Numbered from the stretch's first letter, positions 1 to 6,120 are shown. The stretch: DNA of 10,386 nucleotides from Actinomycetes bacterium (GCA_030631725.1 DAOVKO010000050.1:1-10386); one strand, 5' to 3'. Made by a program: numbers and translations. Notes: generated by a model from the sequence alone, not told the origin.

Positions 1-351
1 GGCGCTGGTAGTCAGTAGATCCAGCAAAAGATGTGCTAACGGGGCACTGCGGTTACGTACGGGGAAGATTTCTCTAAAGGCCCGCAAGTAGGGTGGGGAG
101 TCTATCCGCAAATAGTGATAGTGGTCTGTGCTGCGCAAGTAGCGTTTTTGTTGCTGGGGCAGCGAGGCTGGTGGTCACTTTTCAGGCTGGGCGATTAGGC
201 TCTCTCGCACTGGTTTGATTCAGCTGAGCATTCGTACAAGCTGGCCGGAGAAATGCCTTCGGGTCGAAATAAGGGAACAGAATAAACTTGCAGATTTCTG
301 TTCGCTGGCTAGTATATACCCGTTGGAAGCGTGCTGTAGGGAGGCGGTCAT
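1..351. other. Non-coding or decayed stretch before the first gene
   Basis: No convincing gene is visible in these 351 bases. Plus-strand frames are broken by frequent stops. One minus-strand frame is open from 174 to the left edge (58 codons) and would encode three Tyr-Leu-Arg triplets. It has no ATG or GTG and no SD, and I do not recognise it. The 9-mer CGCAAGTAG occurs at 83-91 and 134-142, with a one-base variant at 107-115. The last 65 bases probably hold the promoter and ribosome binding site of the gene that starts at 352. Confidence 0.4.
288..315 (+). promoter_or_regulatory. Weak candidate promoter of the three-gene cassette
   Basis: TTGCAG (288-293) and TAGTAT (310-315) are separated by 16 bases, with an overlapping TATATA at 313-318. 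Matches to the sigma70 consensus are only 3/6 and 4/6. Position is the main support: it lies about 40 bases before the ATG at 352. The SD sequence GGGAGG at 339-344, 7 bases before that ATG, is much clearer than the promoter. Confidence 0.3.
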
Positions 352-1005
352 ATGGCATTACGACGGTTGAACTGGAGCTTGATAGTCGTAGGACGTTGGA
401 ACCGGAGTATTCTTACACCAGGAGGAATAGCGAAACGAATTTTTGGGCTGGGCGATCTTGAGCAGATGAAGGTAGCGGTCCCTATGGACGGAGTGTCCCC
501 CTATCAGGTAAAACATCCAACTAATAACATTATCGTCAGTACAGAGGAGTCCAGGCTTAGGATTCAACTGGACAAATGTGATTACGAGACTCTTGGGTAT
601 GCAATGAAGGCTGGTTGGAATGCACTAAATTCGCTTCCTGAAACGCCTGTGTTGGCAGCCGGGTTCAACATAGAGTTTCATTCTTCCGAATCCATTCCAA
701 GTCTAGCACAAATGATTCAGACTCCGGCAGATGCTTGCCTTGCGAAATTCAACCGCGGTGAAAGCGAGATATTGGCTATGTCCATGAGCAGATTCATACG
801 TTTTAGGAATGGGGAACTGAGGGTCATCCTTAGTGAAAAGGAGGGCGGTTCTAAGTTGCGATGTAATTTCCACAGAAGTTCTTCAGATGTTGGCGATCTC
901 AAGGAATGGCTTCAAATACCAACGGACGAAATAAGAGACGCTGTTGGCAACCTGCTTGAATCGCTAGATTTGGAAATCGAGGAGATCACAAATGACGCCG
1001 ACTGA
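352..1005 (+). CDS. Hypothetical protein, 217 aa, first gene of the cassette
   Basis: I do not recognise this protein with confidence. It starts with ATG after a good SD (GGGAGG, 7-base spacing). It has no signal peptide, membrane segment or catalytic signature that I can name. It looks like a soluble alpha/beta protein. Residues 7-22 (NWSLIVVGRWNRSILT) look like a conserved opening strand-turn-helix, and residues 96-109 (PETPVLAAGFNIEF) form a second hydrophobic strand region. The C-terminal 30 residues are acidic (LLESLDLEIEEITNDAD). Its end overlaps the next gene by 14 bases, which suggests coupled translation. Base composition is more AT-rich than in the minus-strand genes downstream, in keeping with an accessory origin. 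That it is a real gene is fairly safe; its role is unknown. Confidence 0.7.
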   Translation: MALRRLNWSLIVVGRWNRSILTPGGIAKRIFGLGDLEQMKVAVPMDGVSPYQVKHPTNNIIVSTEESRLRIQLDKCDYETLGYAMKAGWNALNSLPETPVLAAGFNIEFHSSESIPSLAQMIQTPADACLAKFNRGESEILAMSMSRFIRFRNGELRVILSEKEGGSKLRCNFHRSSSDVGDLKEWLQIPTDEIRDAVGNLLESLDLEIEEITNDAD

Positions 1006-1228
1006 AAGTGGTAGTTCTGAGCATTCAACAACTCCGGGGCCTGTTTCAGACAAAGTTGCGAGACAGGCTGATCTCATACCAAGTATACCAGAGAGGGCAG
1101 ACACGTCCGTCGAACAAGAAAGCAACTCACCGTTGGTACCATCATCTGTTGAAGAGGGAAACGTCTGGCTCAGATGCAGAGTACGCCATATGCGACTAGG
1201 GAGAGGTGAAGGATCAACTCAGGGGTGA
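992..1228 (+). CDS. Small hypothetical protein, 78 aa, middle gene of the cassette
   Basis: This reading frame is supported by context rather than homology. An SD-like GAGGAG (979-984) lies 7 bases before ATG 992, inside the end of the previous gene. Its TGA stop (1226-1228) overlaps a possible GTG start of the next gene as GTGA. The product is rich in Ser, Thr, Pro and Glu for about 55 residues, so probably disordered, and then basic (residues 59-74 hold six Arg and two His). Such a small, low-complexity partner between two larger genes could be an adaptor, an antitoxin-like protein or a decayed remnant. A competing frame (1008-1199) has no better start. I infer a real but poorly conserved gene. 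Confidence 0.5.
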   Translation: MTPTESGSSEHSTTPGPVSDKVARQADLIPSIPERADTSVEQESNSPLVPSSVEEGNVWLRCRVRHMRLGRGEGSTQG

Positions 1229-1230
1229 AT

Positions 1231-2145
1231 ATGCAGGCAACTGCTAAGCCAACACATTGGGCCTATGCGGCAATAGAAGATCCGAAGGGGGATCTCTGCC
1301 AAGGAGATATTATCGAACCCTCGGAGGAAATTCGCTCAGCCCTGAACAAGGTACACCCATATTTCACCGACGACAAATACATTGCATTCCTTGTGTTGAC
1401 GCAGAGTTGTGATCTAAAAAGACGTGATGGAAAGCCATGCCGGTCCCGTTACATCAATGTGGCAGCAATCCGCCCTTTAGCAGATGTGATGTCCACTCTT
1501 TTGGGTAAAGTTTGCGAGAGGGTTTCGCTCAACGGAGAACCCATTGAAGATGTCTATATATCAGAGACAAAGCAAAAGGCTGAGCAGCTGCTCGAGCGAA
1601 TCTTCAACCAAAACGCCCATGCGGAAGGACTGTTCTACCTGTATCCAGACGCAGGTGCGGGGATAACAGAGCATGCGGTAGCACTGGTTCAAGTAAGCGT
1701 TGCTTTCCGAGAACATGATCATTATAAGGAACTTGTGACGGCGCGATGCGGACGGTTAAACGATCAGTTTCAGAGCAAGCTCGGCTGGCTAATCGGTAAC
1801 CTTTTCTCGCGTATAGCTGCTAGGGAATGGGAGGCCGACAAACTACACAATATGATTGACGGATTCCTTGCAGAAAAGAACAATATTCACGGGTGTGAAC
1901 TTCACTGGGTCCCTCGCGGTAAGGTAAGAACCGCTCGCAAAAAGGGGGTAGATCCTGCTGAAATGGGGAGTATTAAAGACTTGGTTAACCATATCAAACG
2001 GCAGCGCGGCCGCCCCAAAGAGATAGCTGTTGAGCAGGTCCTGGCAATTACAAAGCGAGTGATCCCAAACTTGAGGGATGTCGATCTGAATACCCTCGAA
2101 TCTCAATTGAGTGTAGATTCTGTCTTCGATTCGGCGTGTAAATAG
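1231..2145 (+). CDS. Hypothetical protein with a TQSCDL motif, about 304 aa
   Basis: Third gene of the cassette. Two starts are possible. GTG 1225 overlaps the previous stop; ATG 1231 lies 2 bases after it and follows AGGGG at 1221-1225. I chose ATG. The sequence has the look of a conserved soluble family. From ATG, residues 20-28 (GDLCQGDII) are followed by residues 53-62 (FLVLTQSCDL), a beta strand ending in a Gln-Ser-Cys-Asp motif, and by residues 174-194 around GRLNDQFQSKLGWLIGN, an amphipathic helix. A Lys/Arg-rich stretch (residues 228-262) suggests nucleic-acid or other anionic contact near the C-terminus. Proteins with a QGDI...TQSCD pattern are familiar to me as uncharacterised proteins of accessory loci, but I cannot name the family. 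The Cys-Asp could be catalytic or metal-binding; this is speculation. Confidence 0.7.
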   Translation: MQATAKPTHWAYAAIEDPKGDLCQGDIIEPSEEIRSALNKVHPYFTDDKYIAFLVLTQSCDLKRRDGKPCRSRYINVAAIRPLADVMSTLLGKVCERVSLNGEPIEDVYISETKQKAEQLLERIFNQNAHAEGLFYLYPDAGAGITEHAVALVQVSVAFREHDHYKELVTARCGRLNDQFQSKLGWLIGNLFSRIAAREWEADKLHNMIDGFLAEKNNIHGCELHWVPRGKVRTARKKGVDPAEMGSIKDLVNHIKRQRGRPKEIAVEQVLAITKRVIPNLRDVDLNTLESQLSVDSVFDSACK

Positions 2146-2265
2146 TATCTTTTTGATCTATTTCTTTTGGAGATGTGTCGAAGTAGGATAGGAGTGTGAC
2201 AGCACTCCAAGACTGGTAAGAGCAAGGGGGCACTCCAAAACGGCGATTTTCGGCCAAAAACCAAC

Positions 2266-2278
2266 ACCCGCTGATTAA
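2266..2278. repeat. 13-bp direct copy of the tRNA-Lys anticodon-arm region
   Basis: ACCCGCTGATTAA is identical to 2516-2528 within the tRNA-Lys gene and in the same orientation, 250 bases away. In the tRNA it covers part of the variable loop, the 3' strand of the anticodon stem and part of the anticodon loop, a segment where many tyrosine recombinases cross over. The flanks are not clearly related, so a full tRNA 3' fragment is not preserved. It may be a decayed attachment site or a coincidence. Confidence 0.35.
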
Positions 2279-2306
2279 ATTGTTTAGCGAACAAAAAAGA
2301 ATCTGG

Positions 2307-2470
2307 ACCCCCGCTTTCGGGTCTGTTGCCAAAGTCGAGATTGCCGCGTCGCCCCGATGAATCGGGGCTCCTCGCAATGACAAAAATGACGTTTCCGTGT
2401 CATTGCGAACGAAGCGAAGCAATCTCAAACGCTGGATATCGGGTTTGGCAACAGGCCCTTTCGCGGGGGT
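2307..2470. repeat. Nested inverted-repeat element (MITE-like or structured RNA)
   Basis: The outer arms are 2307-2333 and 2444-2470, 27 bases each. Core segments ACCCCCGC and CTGTTGCCAAA pair with their partners, with a G-T-type mismatch and a 4-base internal mismatch. Inside them, GAGATTGC (2337-2344) pairs with GCAATCTC (2419-2426), and CGCAATGACA (2373-2382) pairs perfectly with TGTCATTGCG (2398-2407). A further hairpin is GCCCCGA-TGAA-TCGGGGC (2351-2368). No transposase is present, so if mobile it would need help in trans. The segment 2398-2426 recurs at 6187-6215. Lying between two converging transcripts, it could also act as a bidirectional transcription stop. Confidence 0.75.
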
Positions 2471-2490
2471 GACAATGAAAATGAATAAAT

Positions 2491-2562
<72 letters not shown>

Positions 2563-2576
2563 TTCAGTGGAGGGTA

Positions 2577-2605
2577 AGTGTAGCAATCAGAAACTCAAGG
2601 GTCAA
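2577..2605 (-). promoter_or_regulatory. Promoter of tRNA-Lys
   Basis: On the minus strand, TTGACC (complement of 2600-2605) and TACACT (complement of 2577-2582) are separated by exactly 17 bases. They match the sigma70 consensus at 5/6 and 4/6. The expected start of transcription, near 2570, lies about 8 bases before the tRNA 5' end at 2562. Confidence 0.75.
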
Positions 2606-2702
2606 TGAGATTGTGGCAGGGACAGGTACGGAAGGGTTCGGAGAGGTTGCATCCTGCGGAGGCTGTGGCGGGCAAGGGCTGGAACAAGGCAGGAAAATAC
2701 AT

Positions 2703-2731
2703 TTGACCGGCCCGGAGCGAGGGGCTAGATT
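2703..2731 (+). promoter_or_regulatory. Promoter of the Hc1-like gene
   Basis: TTGACC (2703-2708, 5/6 to consensus) and TAGATT (2726-2731, 4/6) are separated by 17 bases. Transcription would start near 2738, giving a leader of about 48 bases that contains the SD AGGAG (2774-2778). Confidence 0.6.
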
Positions 2732-2785
2732 AAATGGACCTTTGCGGAGAAGCGACAATCCCAATGCTCTGAAAGGAGTAAGCCC

Positions 2786-2959
2786 ATGATGGAGTACGAT
2801 CGCCTCAAAGAACTGGTGGCCGCGGCTGAAGATGATCTGCTCAAGGCCGAAGGCGGTAACAAGGCTGCGGGGACCCGGGTGCGGAAAGCAATGCAAGAGA
2901 TCAAAACAGCGGCTCAGGACGTGCGGAAAAAGATCCTGGAAGTGCGTTCGGTGGACTAG
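2786..2959 (+). CDS. Hc1-like (histone H1-like) DNA-binding protein, 57 aa
   Basis: This small gene matches the N-terminal helical domain of the histone H1-like Hc1 family known from chlamydial nucleoid proteins and widespread in Planctomycetota. Residues 7-51 (from LKELV to KKIL) hold the family pattern, with DLLKAEGGNKAAGTRVRK at 17-34 as the strongest block. The domain should form an antiparallel helical pair. Unlike chlamydial Hc1, there is no Lys/Ala/Pro-rich C-terminal tail; acidic and basic residues are almost balanced (11 against 12), so strong DNA condensation by this protein alone is doubtful. ATG 2786 (with ATG 2789 next to it) is preceded by AAAGGAG at 2772-2778. The gene has its own promoter and converges with the phosphohexomutase 65 bases away; I see no terminator between them. 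The role in nucleoid organisation is inferred from the family. Confidence 0.8.
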   Translation: MMEYDRLKELVAAAEDDLLKAEGGNKAAGTRVRKAMQEIKTAAQDVRKKILEVRSVD

Positions 2960-3024
2960 GCGGATCGCGCAAGCTATTGTATGCCAGTCGCTTACGATCG
3001 CGATGGTCGATTGAAGGTCAGTCT

Positions 3025-4599
3025 CTACTTTTTGGAGGGGCTGGTGATGAGCTTGACCACGTCGCGGAGCATCCGCTTCATCAGGGCATTGGTGTTGGCC
3101 TCGAGGTTCAGTCGGAGCTTGGGCTCGGTATTTGAGGGGCGGACGTTGAACCAGTACTTTTCGAGCTGGACCGTAACTCCGTCGCGGATGTCGATGCGGA
3201 CGTTGGGGGTTTTCTGGTGGTGAGTGATAATACTGTCAAGGACGGCCTGCTTGTCGGGGACCTCAAAATTTATTTCCCCGGAATGGTGATATTTTTTCAT
3301 GGGCTTAATCAGCCTGCTAATGGGGAGCTCGGCCTGGCTGAGGGCGGTGAGCAGGACGAGAAAAGTAATAAAACCTGAATCACAAAACCAATTGTCGCGG
3401 TAATAGTAGTGTCCGGAAAGCTCTCCGCCGAAGACGGCCCCGGAGTCGGCCATGGCGTGTTTCATAAAGGCGTGTCCGACGCGCTCTCTGCGTGGTACGC
3501 CGCCCATCTGGGCGACGACCTCGGGGACGATGTGACTGGAGCGCAAGTCATAGACGATGGTATCTCCGGGGTTTGAGAAGATGAACTCCTTGGCCAAGAC
3601 GGCGGTGACCAGATCTGGTCGGATGGTTTGACCCTTTTCATCAACAAAAACACAACGGTCGGCATCGCCATCGAAACAGACGCCGAGATCGGCTTTTCGC
3701 CTGAGGACGGACTTTTTGAGTTTGGCGAGGTTTTCGTCAACCAGAGGATTGGGGGGATGAACGAAGTGGCCGTCGTGCTCAAAGTTCATAGGGATGATTT
3801 TGATGGGTAAATCGTCGAAGAGCAGAGGGACGAACTTACCGGCCATGCCGTTGGAAGCGTCAACGACTACTTTGAGGCGGGATATTGGTCCGGCAAACTT
3901 GAAGACGTGCTCTTTGTACTGGGCGGTCAAGTCTCTCTGGCTGAGCTTTCCACGGGAGCGGTCTCGGGTGATACCGGGGCGAGCGGCCAGAGCCAAGGCC
4001 TTGATCTTATCCAGGCCGGTTTCGCCGCCGACGGGGCGGGCGGCCTGGCCGGCAATCTTAAAGCCATTGTCTCCAGCAGGATTGTGACTGGCAGTAACCT
4101 GAGCGCCGCCACAAGCGCCCAAGTGGTTGATGGCAAAATACAGCTGGGGTGAGTCAATCATGCCAATGTCTATGCAATTGGCCCCGCTGGCCAAGGCCCC
4201 GTCAATGAAAGCGGCGGACAACTTGGGGCTGCCGATGCGCATATCCCGTCCGACGACCAGGGACTTGCTGGAGTGCTGGGCGCGGGCATAGCCGGAGACT
4301 TCGCTGAGCAGATAGTCGGCGGAGGCGTATCCCAATCGCCAGGCGACGTCGTTATTGACCTGCTCGGGATAGCTTCCGCGAATGTCGTAGGCTTTGATAA
4401 TCTGCTCGAGGACCCCGGCCAATTGGTCCTGTTTGCTAGGCCCAAGGGAACGGGACTTTCCGGAGGTCAGCCCGGAATCACATTGCCTGCAAGGGGGGTA
4501 TCCCCTGATCTGTCGAGCGCGGCAGATATGTAAATCAAGCTGGCAATTGTCGCCGGGGCAGTGCACCTTTTGCTCGGAAGCATCCTTGGTCGAGGCCAT
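3025..4599 (-). CDS. Phosphomannomutase/phosphoglucomutase with Cys-rich N-terminal extension
   Basis: An alpha-D-phosphohexomutase of the ManB/AlgC type that interconverts hexose-6-phosphate and hexose-1-phosphate, the precursor of GDP-mannose or UDP-glucose for polysaccharide synthesis. All four family signatures are present in the 524-aa product: the phosphoserine loop TASHNP (169-174, Ser171), the Mg-binding loop DGDADR (310-315), the sugar-specificity loop GELSGH (392-397) and the phosphate-binding RPSNTEP (487-493). The catalytic part begins at about residue 66 (IIKAYDIRG), so some 65 residues are extra. This extension has five Cys (14, 19, 26, 37, 40), including CPGDNC and CRQC, and looks like a small zinc-binding module. 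ATG 4599 is supported by GGAG a few bases upstream. The gene lies 46 bases after thioredoxin and is probably co-transcribed with it. Mannose or glucose preference cannot be told from the motifs. Confidence 0.93.
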   Translation of the reverse strand: MASTKDASEQKVHCPGDNCQLDLHICRARQIRGYPPCRQCDSGLTSGKSRSLGPSKQDQLAGVLEQIIKAYDIRGSYPEQVNNDVAWRLGYASADYLLSEVSGYARAQHSSKSLVVGRDMRIGSPKLSAAFIDGALASGANCIDIGMIDSPQLYFAINHLGACGGAQVTASHNPAGDNGFKIAGQAARPVGGETGLDKIKALALAARPGITRDRSRGKLSQRDLTAQYKEHVFKFAGPISRLKVVVDASNGMAGKFVPLLFDDLPIKIIPMNFEHDGHFVHPPNPLVDENLAKLKKSVLRRKADLGVCFDGDADRCVFVDEKGQTIRPDLVTAVLAKEFIFSNPGDTIVYDLRSSHIVPEVVAQMGGVPRRERVGHAFMKHAMADSGAVFGGELSGHYYYRDNWFCDSGFITFLVLLTALSQAELPISRLIKPMKKYHHSGEINFEVPDKQAVLDSIITHHQKTPNVRIDIRDGVTVQLEKYWFNVRPSNTEPKLRLNLEANTNALMKRMLRDVVKLITSPSKK

Positions 4600-4645
4600 G
4601 GTTTCTCCAGGTTAGCTCAAGAGTCTGCTGAGCGGGGCAAAACGA

Positions 4646-4972
4646 TCAAAGCAGCTGGTCCAGGGCTTCGGTGATTTTGTCTTTGGGTATAAGCCCCACG
4701 AATTTTTTTACAGGTTCGGCATTCTGAAATATGATGAGGGTGGGGACTCCCTGGATACCATACTGGCCGGGGCTTTGGCGGTTGTCATCGATATCGAGTC
4801 TGCCGACCTTTATGCGGCCGACGTATTCATCGGCTAATTCCTCGATAACCGGGGCCAACATTTTGCATGGCCCACACCATTCGGCGGAGAAATCCACCAA
4901 GACCGGTATGGAGCTCTGGATGACCTCGGTTTGGAAATTCTGATCGCTGAGAGTTACTGTGTTGCCTGGCAT
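4646..4972 (-). CDS. trxA: Thioredoxin
   Basis: A 108-aa cytosolic dithiol-disulfide oxidoreductase that receives electrons from thioredoxin reductase. The active site WCGPC is at residues 32-36 (Cys33 and Cys36), the buried Asp is within LVDFSAEW, and the cis-proline loop GVPTL has Pro77. The length is that of a classical thioredoxin, with no signal peptide. The frame stays open upstream to 5041, but ATG 4972 follows an AAGGA SD and gives the normal N-terminus; the 23 extra residues of the longer version would run through the leader hairpin. A near-consensus promoter lies about 80 bases upstream. The phosphohexomutase follows, a pairing with no obvious metabolic reason. Confidence 0.96.
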   Translation of the reverse strand: MPGNTVTLSDQNFQTEVIQSSIPVLVDFSAEWCGPCKMLAPVIEELADEYVGRIKVGRLDIDDNRQSPGQYGIQGVPTLIIFQNAEPVKKFVGLIPKDKITEALDQLL

Positions 4973-5019
4973 GAGATTTTCCTTCCGGAGAAATGGAACA
5001 AACGGGCTAGGCACTCGAA

Positions 5020-5038
5020 GCAGCAAAAAAAAAGCTGC
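5020..5038 (-). promoter_or_regulatory. Hairpin at the 5' end of the thioredoxin leader
   Basis: The transcript from the adjacent promoter should start near 5043. Its first 25 bases contain GCAGC, a run of nine U, and GCTGC, a 5-bp stem with an all-U loop. It may protect the 5' end of the mRNA or reflect slippage-prone sequence. This is inferred from base pairing only. Confidence 0.4.
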
Positions 5039-5049
5039 CAAGGTCCTGT

Positions 5050-5078
5050 AGTATATTGAGGGAGGGATTAGCTGTCAA
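5050..5078 (-). promoter_or_regulatory. Strong sigma70-like promoter of thioredoxin
   Basis: On the minus strand a perfect -35 box TTGACA (complement of 5073-5078) is followed after 17 bases by TATACT (complement of 5050-5055, 5/6). This is the best promoter in the window. It would give a leader of about 70 bases before ATG 4972 and probably also drives the phosphohexomutase. Confidence 0.85.
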
Positions 5079-5163
5079 GGCTGGCAAGTGGGAATTGCAG
5101 CGATAGCCTACGGGACGTGGGCGCAGGGCATTAGATGAACGTAATTGGAAGGCAAATAAAGAA

Positions 5164-5182
5164 AGGCACAGAGGCACAAAGG
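5164..5182. repeat. Short 8-bp periodic repeat (AGGCACAG)
   Basis: AGGCACAG, AGGCACAA and AGG follow one another. The motif resembles the CACAGAGGCAC-type sequences that I know as dispersed intergenic repeats in many uncultured-bacterium and planctomycete genomes. It lies directly beyond the terminator-like inverted repeat that follows the FHA gene. Confidence 0.4.
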
Positions 5183-5190
5183 AAGAAAAG

Positions 5191-5248
5191 AAACCCCCGG
5201 TAACGCGTAGCGTCCTTCCCGTAGGGACCTGTGGTCGGAAACCGGGGG
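5191..5248 (-). terminator. Terminator-like inverted repeat after the FHA gene
   Basis: In the minus-strand transcript CCCCCGGT (complement of 5241-5248) can pair over 8 bp with ACCGGGGG (complement of 5194-5201). The second arm is followed by the pyrimidine-rich tract TTTCTTTTCTTCCTTT. The 39-base loop contains a second small hairpin around CCCTACGGGA. The first arm begins 31 bases after the FHA stop. The loop is long for a classical intrinsic terminator, so it may instead be a repeat element with a terminator function. Confidence 0.45.
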
Positions 5249-5279
5249 GGAAAAAATATAGCGTGATTCCCCAAAAACC

Positions 5280-6026
5280 CTAATGCTGCGGGGGCGAACC
5301 GGTAGAGAGGCTCTGCTGACGGACTTTCTCGCGGACGGCGGCGCGGGCGATGTACATGAGGGCATCGTGGGGTTCGAAGGCCTTTTTGGGCGAGTGCTGA
5401 GGCGGCGGGGCCTGGTCCGGGCCAGTGATAGCGTTGAGCCTGCTTTCGAGGGCAGCGATCTTTTCGGTGAGCAGCCTCAATTGGGCAGTGCAATTGGTGA
5501 GTGCCCTTTCATAACGGGCCATCTGCCCGGTCAGCTGAGAGAGAGGATAAGACGACTGGCGAAGCGGTTGAGCTGCAGAAGGAACGCCGGGGCCCTGACG
5601 GACGGGACGGGGCAACAAGGCAGCAATTCCCGAGGCAGCGGGCGAGGGTAGTTGGGCTTTGGGCTGGGAAAAACTGCTGGGCAGGATGGAAAGGGCAGAA
5701 TAGTCGCTCTCGCCGGGCAAATCAGAGGAAGAATTGATTCCCACGAGAAAAGATAAATGGCCGAGGCGGAGGACGTCGGCGTTGCGAAGAGGCTGGCGGA
5801 TGGCCCGGCGATTGTTGACGTAAGTGCCATTGAGGCTGTGGAGGTCGGTTATGTAAACGGCGTTGGGGGCGACGTCAACGATACAATGCCAGCGGGAAAC
5901 ACTGGGCGAATCGAGCCGGAGGCTGCAATTGGGGGCACTGCCAATGAGAGTGGAGCCGGAATTGAGCAAGTAAGAGTCGGGCCAGACAGATTCGCCTTCA
6001 GGCAATAATTTGAGGCTAACATTCAT
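5280..6026 (-). CDS. FHA-domain protein with C-terminal coiled coil
   Basis: The N-terminal 95 residues of this 248-aa protein form a forkhead-associated domain, a phosphothreonine-peptide binding fold. TLIGS (26-30) stands where the family has G-R, followed by SVSRWH (42-47, normally SRxH) and DLHSLNGTYVN (61-71), with Ser64, Asn66, Gly67 and Thr68 at binding-loop positions. LRLGHLSFLV (86-95) closes the sandwich. Residues 100-162 are a Ser/Pro/Gln-rich linker. Residues 163-200 predict a coiled coil (ERALTNCTAQLRLLTEKIAALESRL), and 218-240 a final basic helix. No membrane segment is seen, so it is probably a cytosolic scaffold that oligomerises. The frame extends 13 codons upstream to 6065, but those codons lie in an AT-rich repeat, so ATG 6026 is preferred; its SD is weak. 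The partner kinase is unknown. Confidence 0.88.
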   Translation of the reverse strand: MNVSLKLLPEGESVWPDSYLLNSGSTLIGSAPNCSLRLDSPSVSRWHCIVDVAPNAVYITDLHSLNGTYVNNRRAIRQPLRNADVLRLGHLSFLVGINSSSDLPGESDYSALSILPSSFSQPKAQLPSPAASGIAALLPRPVRQGPGVPSAAQPLRQSSYPLSQLTGQMARYERALTNCTAQLRLLTEKIAALESRLNAITGPDQAPPPQHSPKKAFEPHDALMYIARAAVREKVRQQSLSTGSPPQH

Positions 6027-6035
6027 GGCGGCCAC

Positions 6036-6090
6036 AAAAATCAAATATAAAAAATCAAAATGCAAAATGACAGATCAAAATTCAAAAAGT
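6036..6090. repeat. AT-rich dispersed repeat (ATCAAAATGCAAAATGACA type)
   Basis: The stretch is built of repeated ATCAAA words (6040, 6054, 6074 and near variants) around ATGCAAAATGACAGATC. I know closely similar sequences as frequent intergenic repeats in many environmental bacterial genomes, including Planctomycetota. That recognition is from memory and needs a genome-wide search. The repeat abuts the FHA start and could supply an artificial upstream ATG at 6065. Confidence 0.5.
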
Positions 6091-6120
6091 GAAGAATGAA
6101 CTTGGAGTGCATATAATTTT

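Larger units (their letters stand above)
2146..2490. other. Intergenic junction with inverted repeats
   Basis: There is no supportable gene in these 345 bases. From left to right they hold: a short hairpin (GGAGTG 2191-2196 with CACTCC 2203-2208); GCACTCCAA twice (2202-2210 and 2230-2238); a 13-bp copy of an internal tRNA-Lys segment (2266-2278); and a large nested inverted repeat (2307-2470) ending 20 bases from the tRNA 3' end. Minus-strand reading frames that cross this region run through the hairpins and are not credible. Confidence 0.6.

Noticed and set aside
1008..1199. 63-codon plus-strand frame overlapping the 78-aa gene
   Set aside because: The competing frame 992-1228 has a well-spaced SD and is coupled to both neighbours; this one has neither.
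4973..5041. Longer thioredoxin start at 5041
   Set aside because: It would begin almost at the predicted transcription start and translate the U9 hairpin; ATG 4972 has an SD and gives the standard N-terminus.
5131..5493. 120-codon minus-strand frame across the FHA gene end
   Set aside because: It is out of frame with the FHA gene and continues through the terminator-like repeat into spacer sequence.
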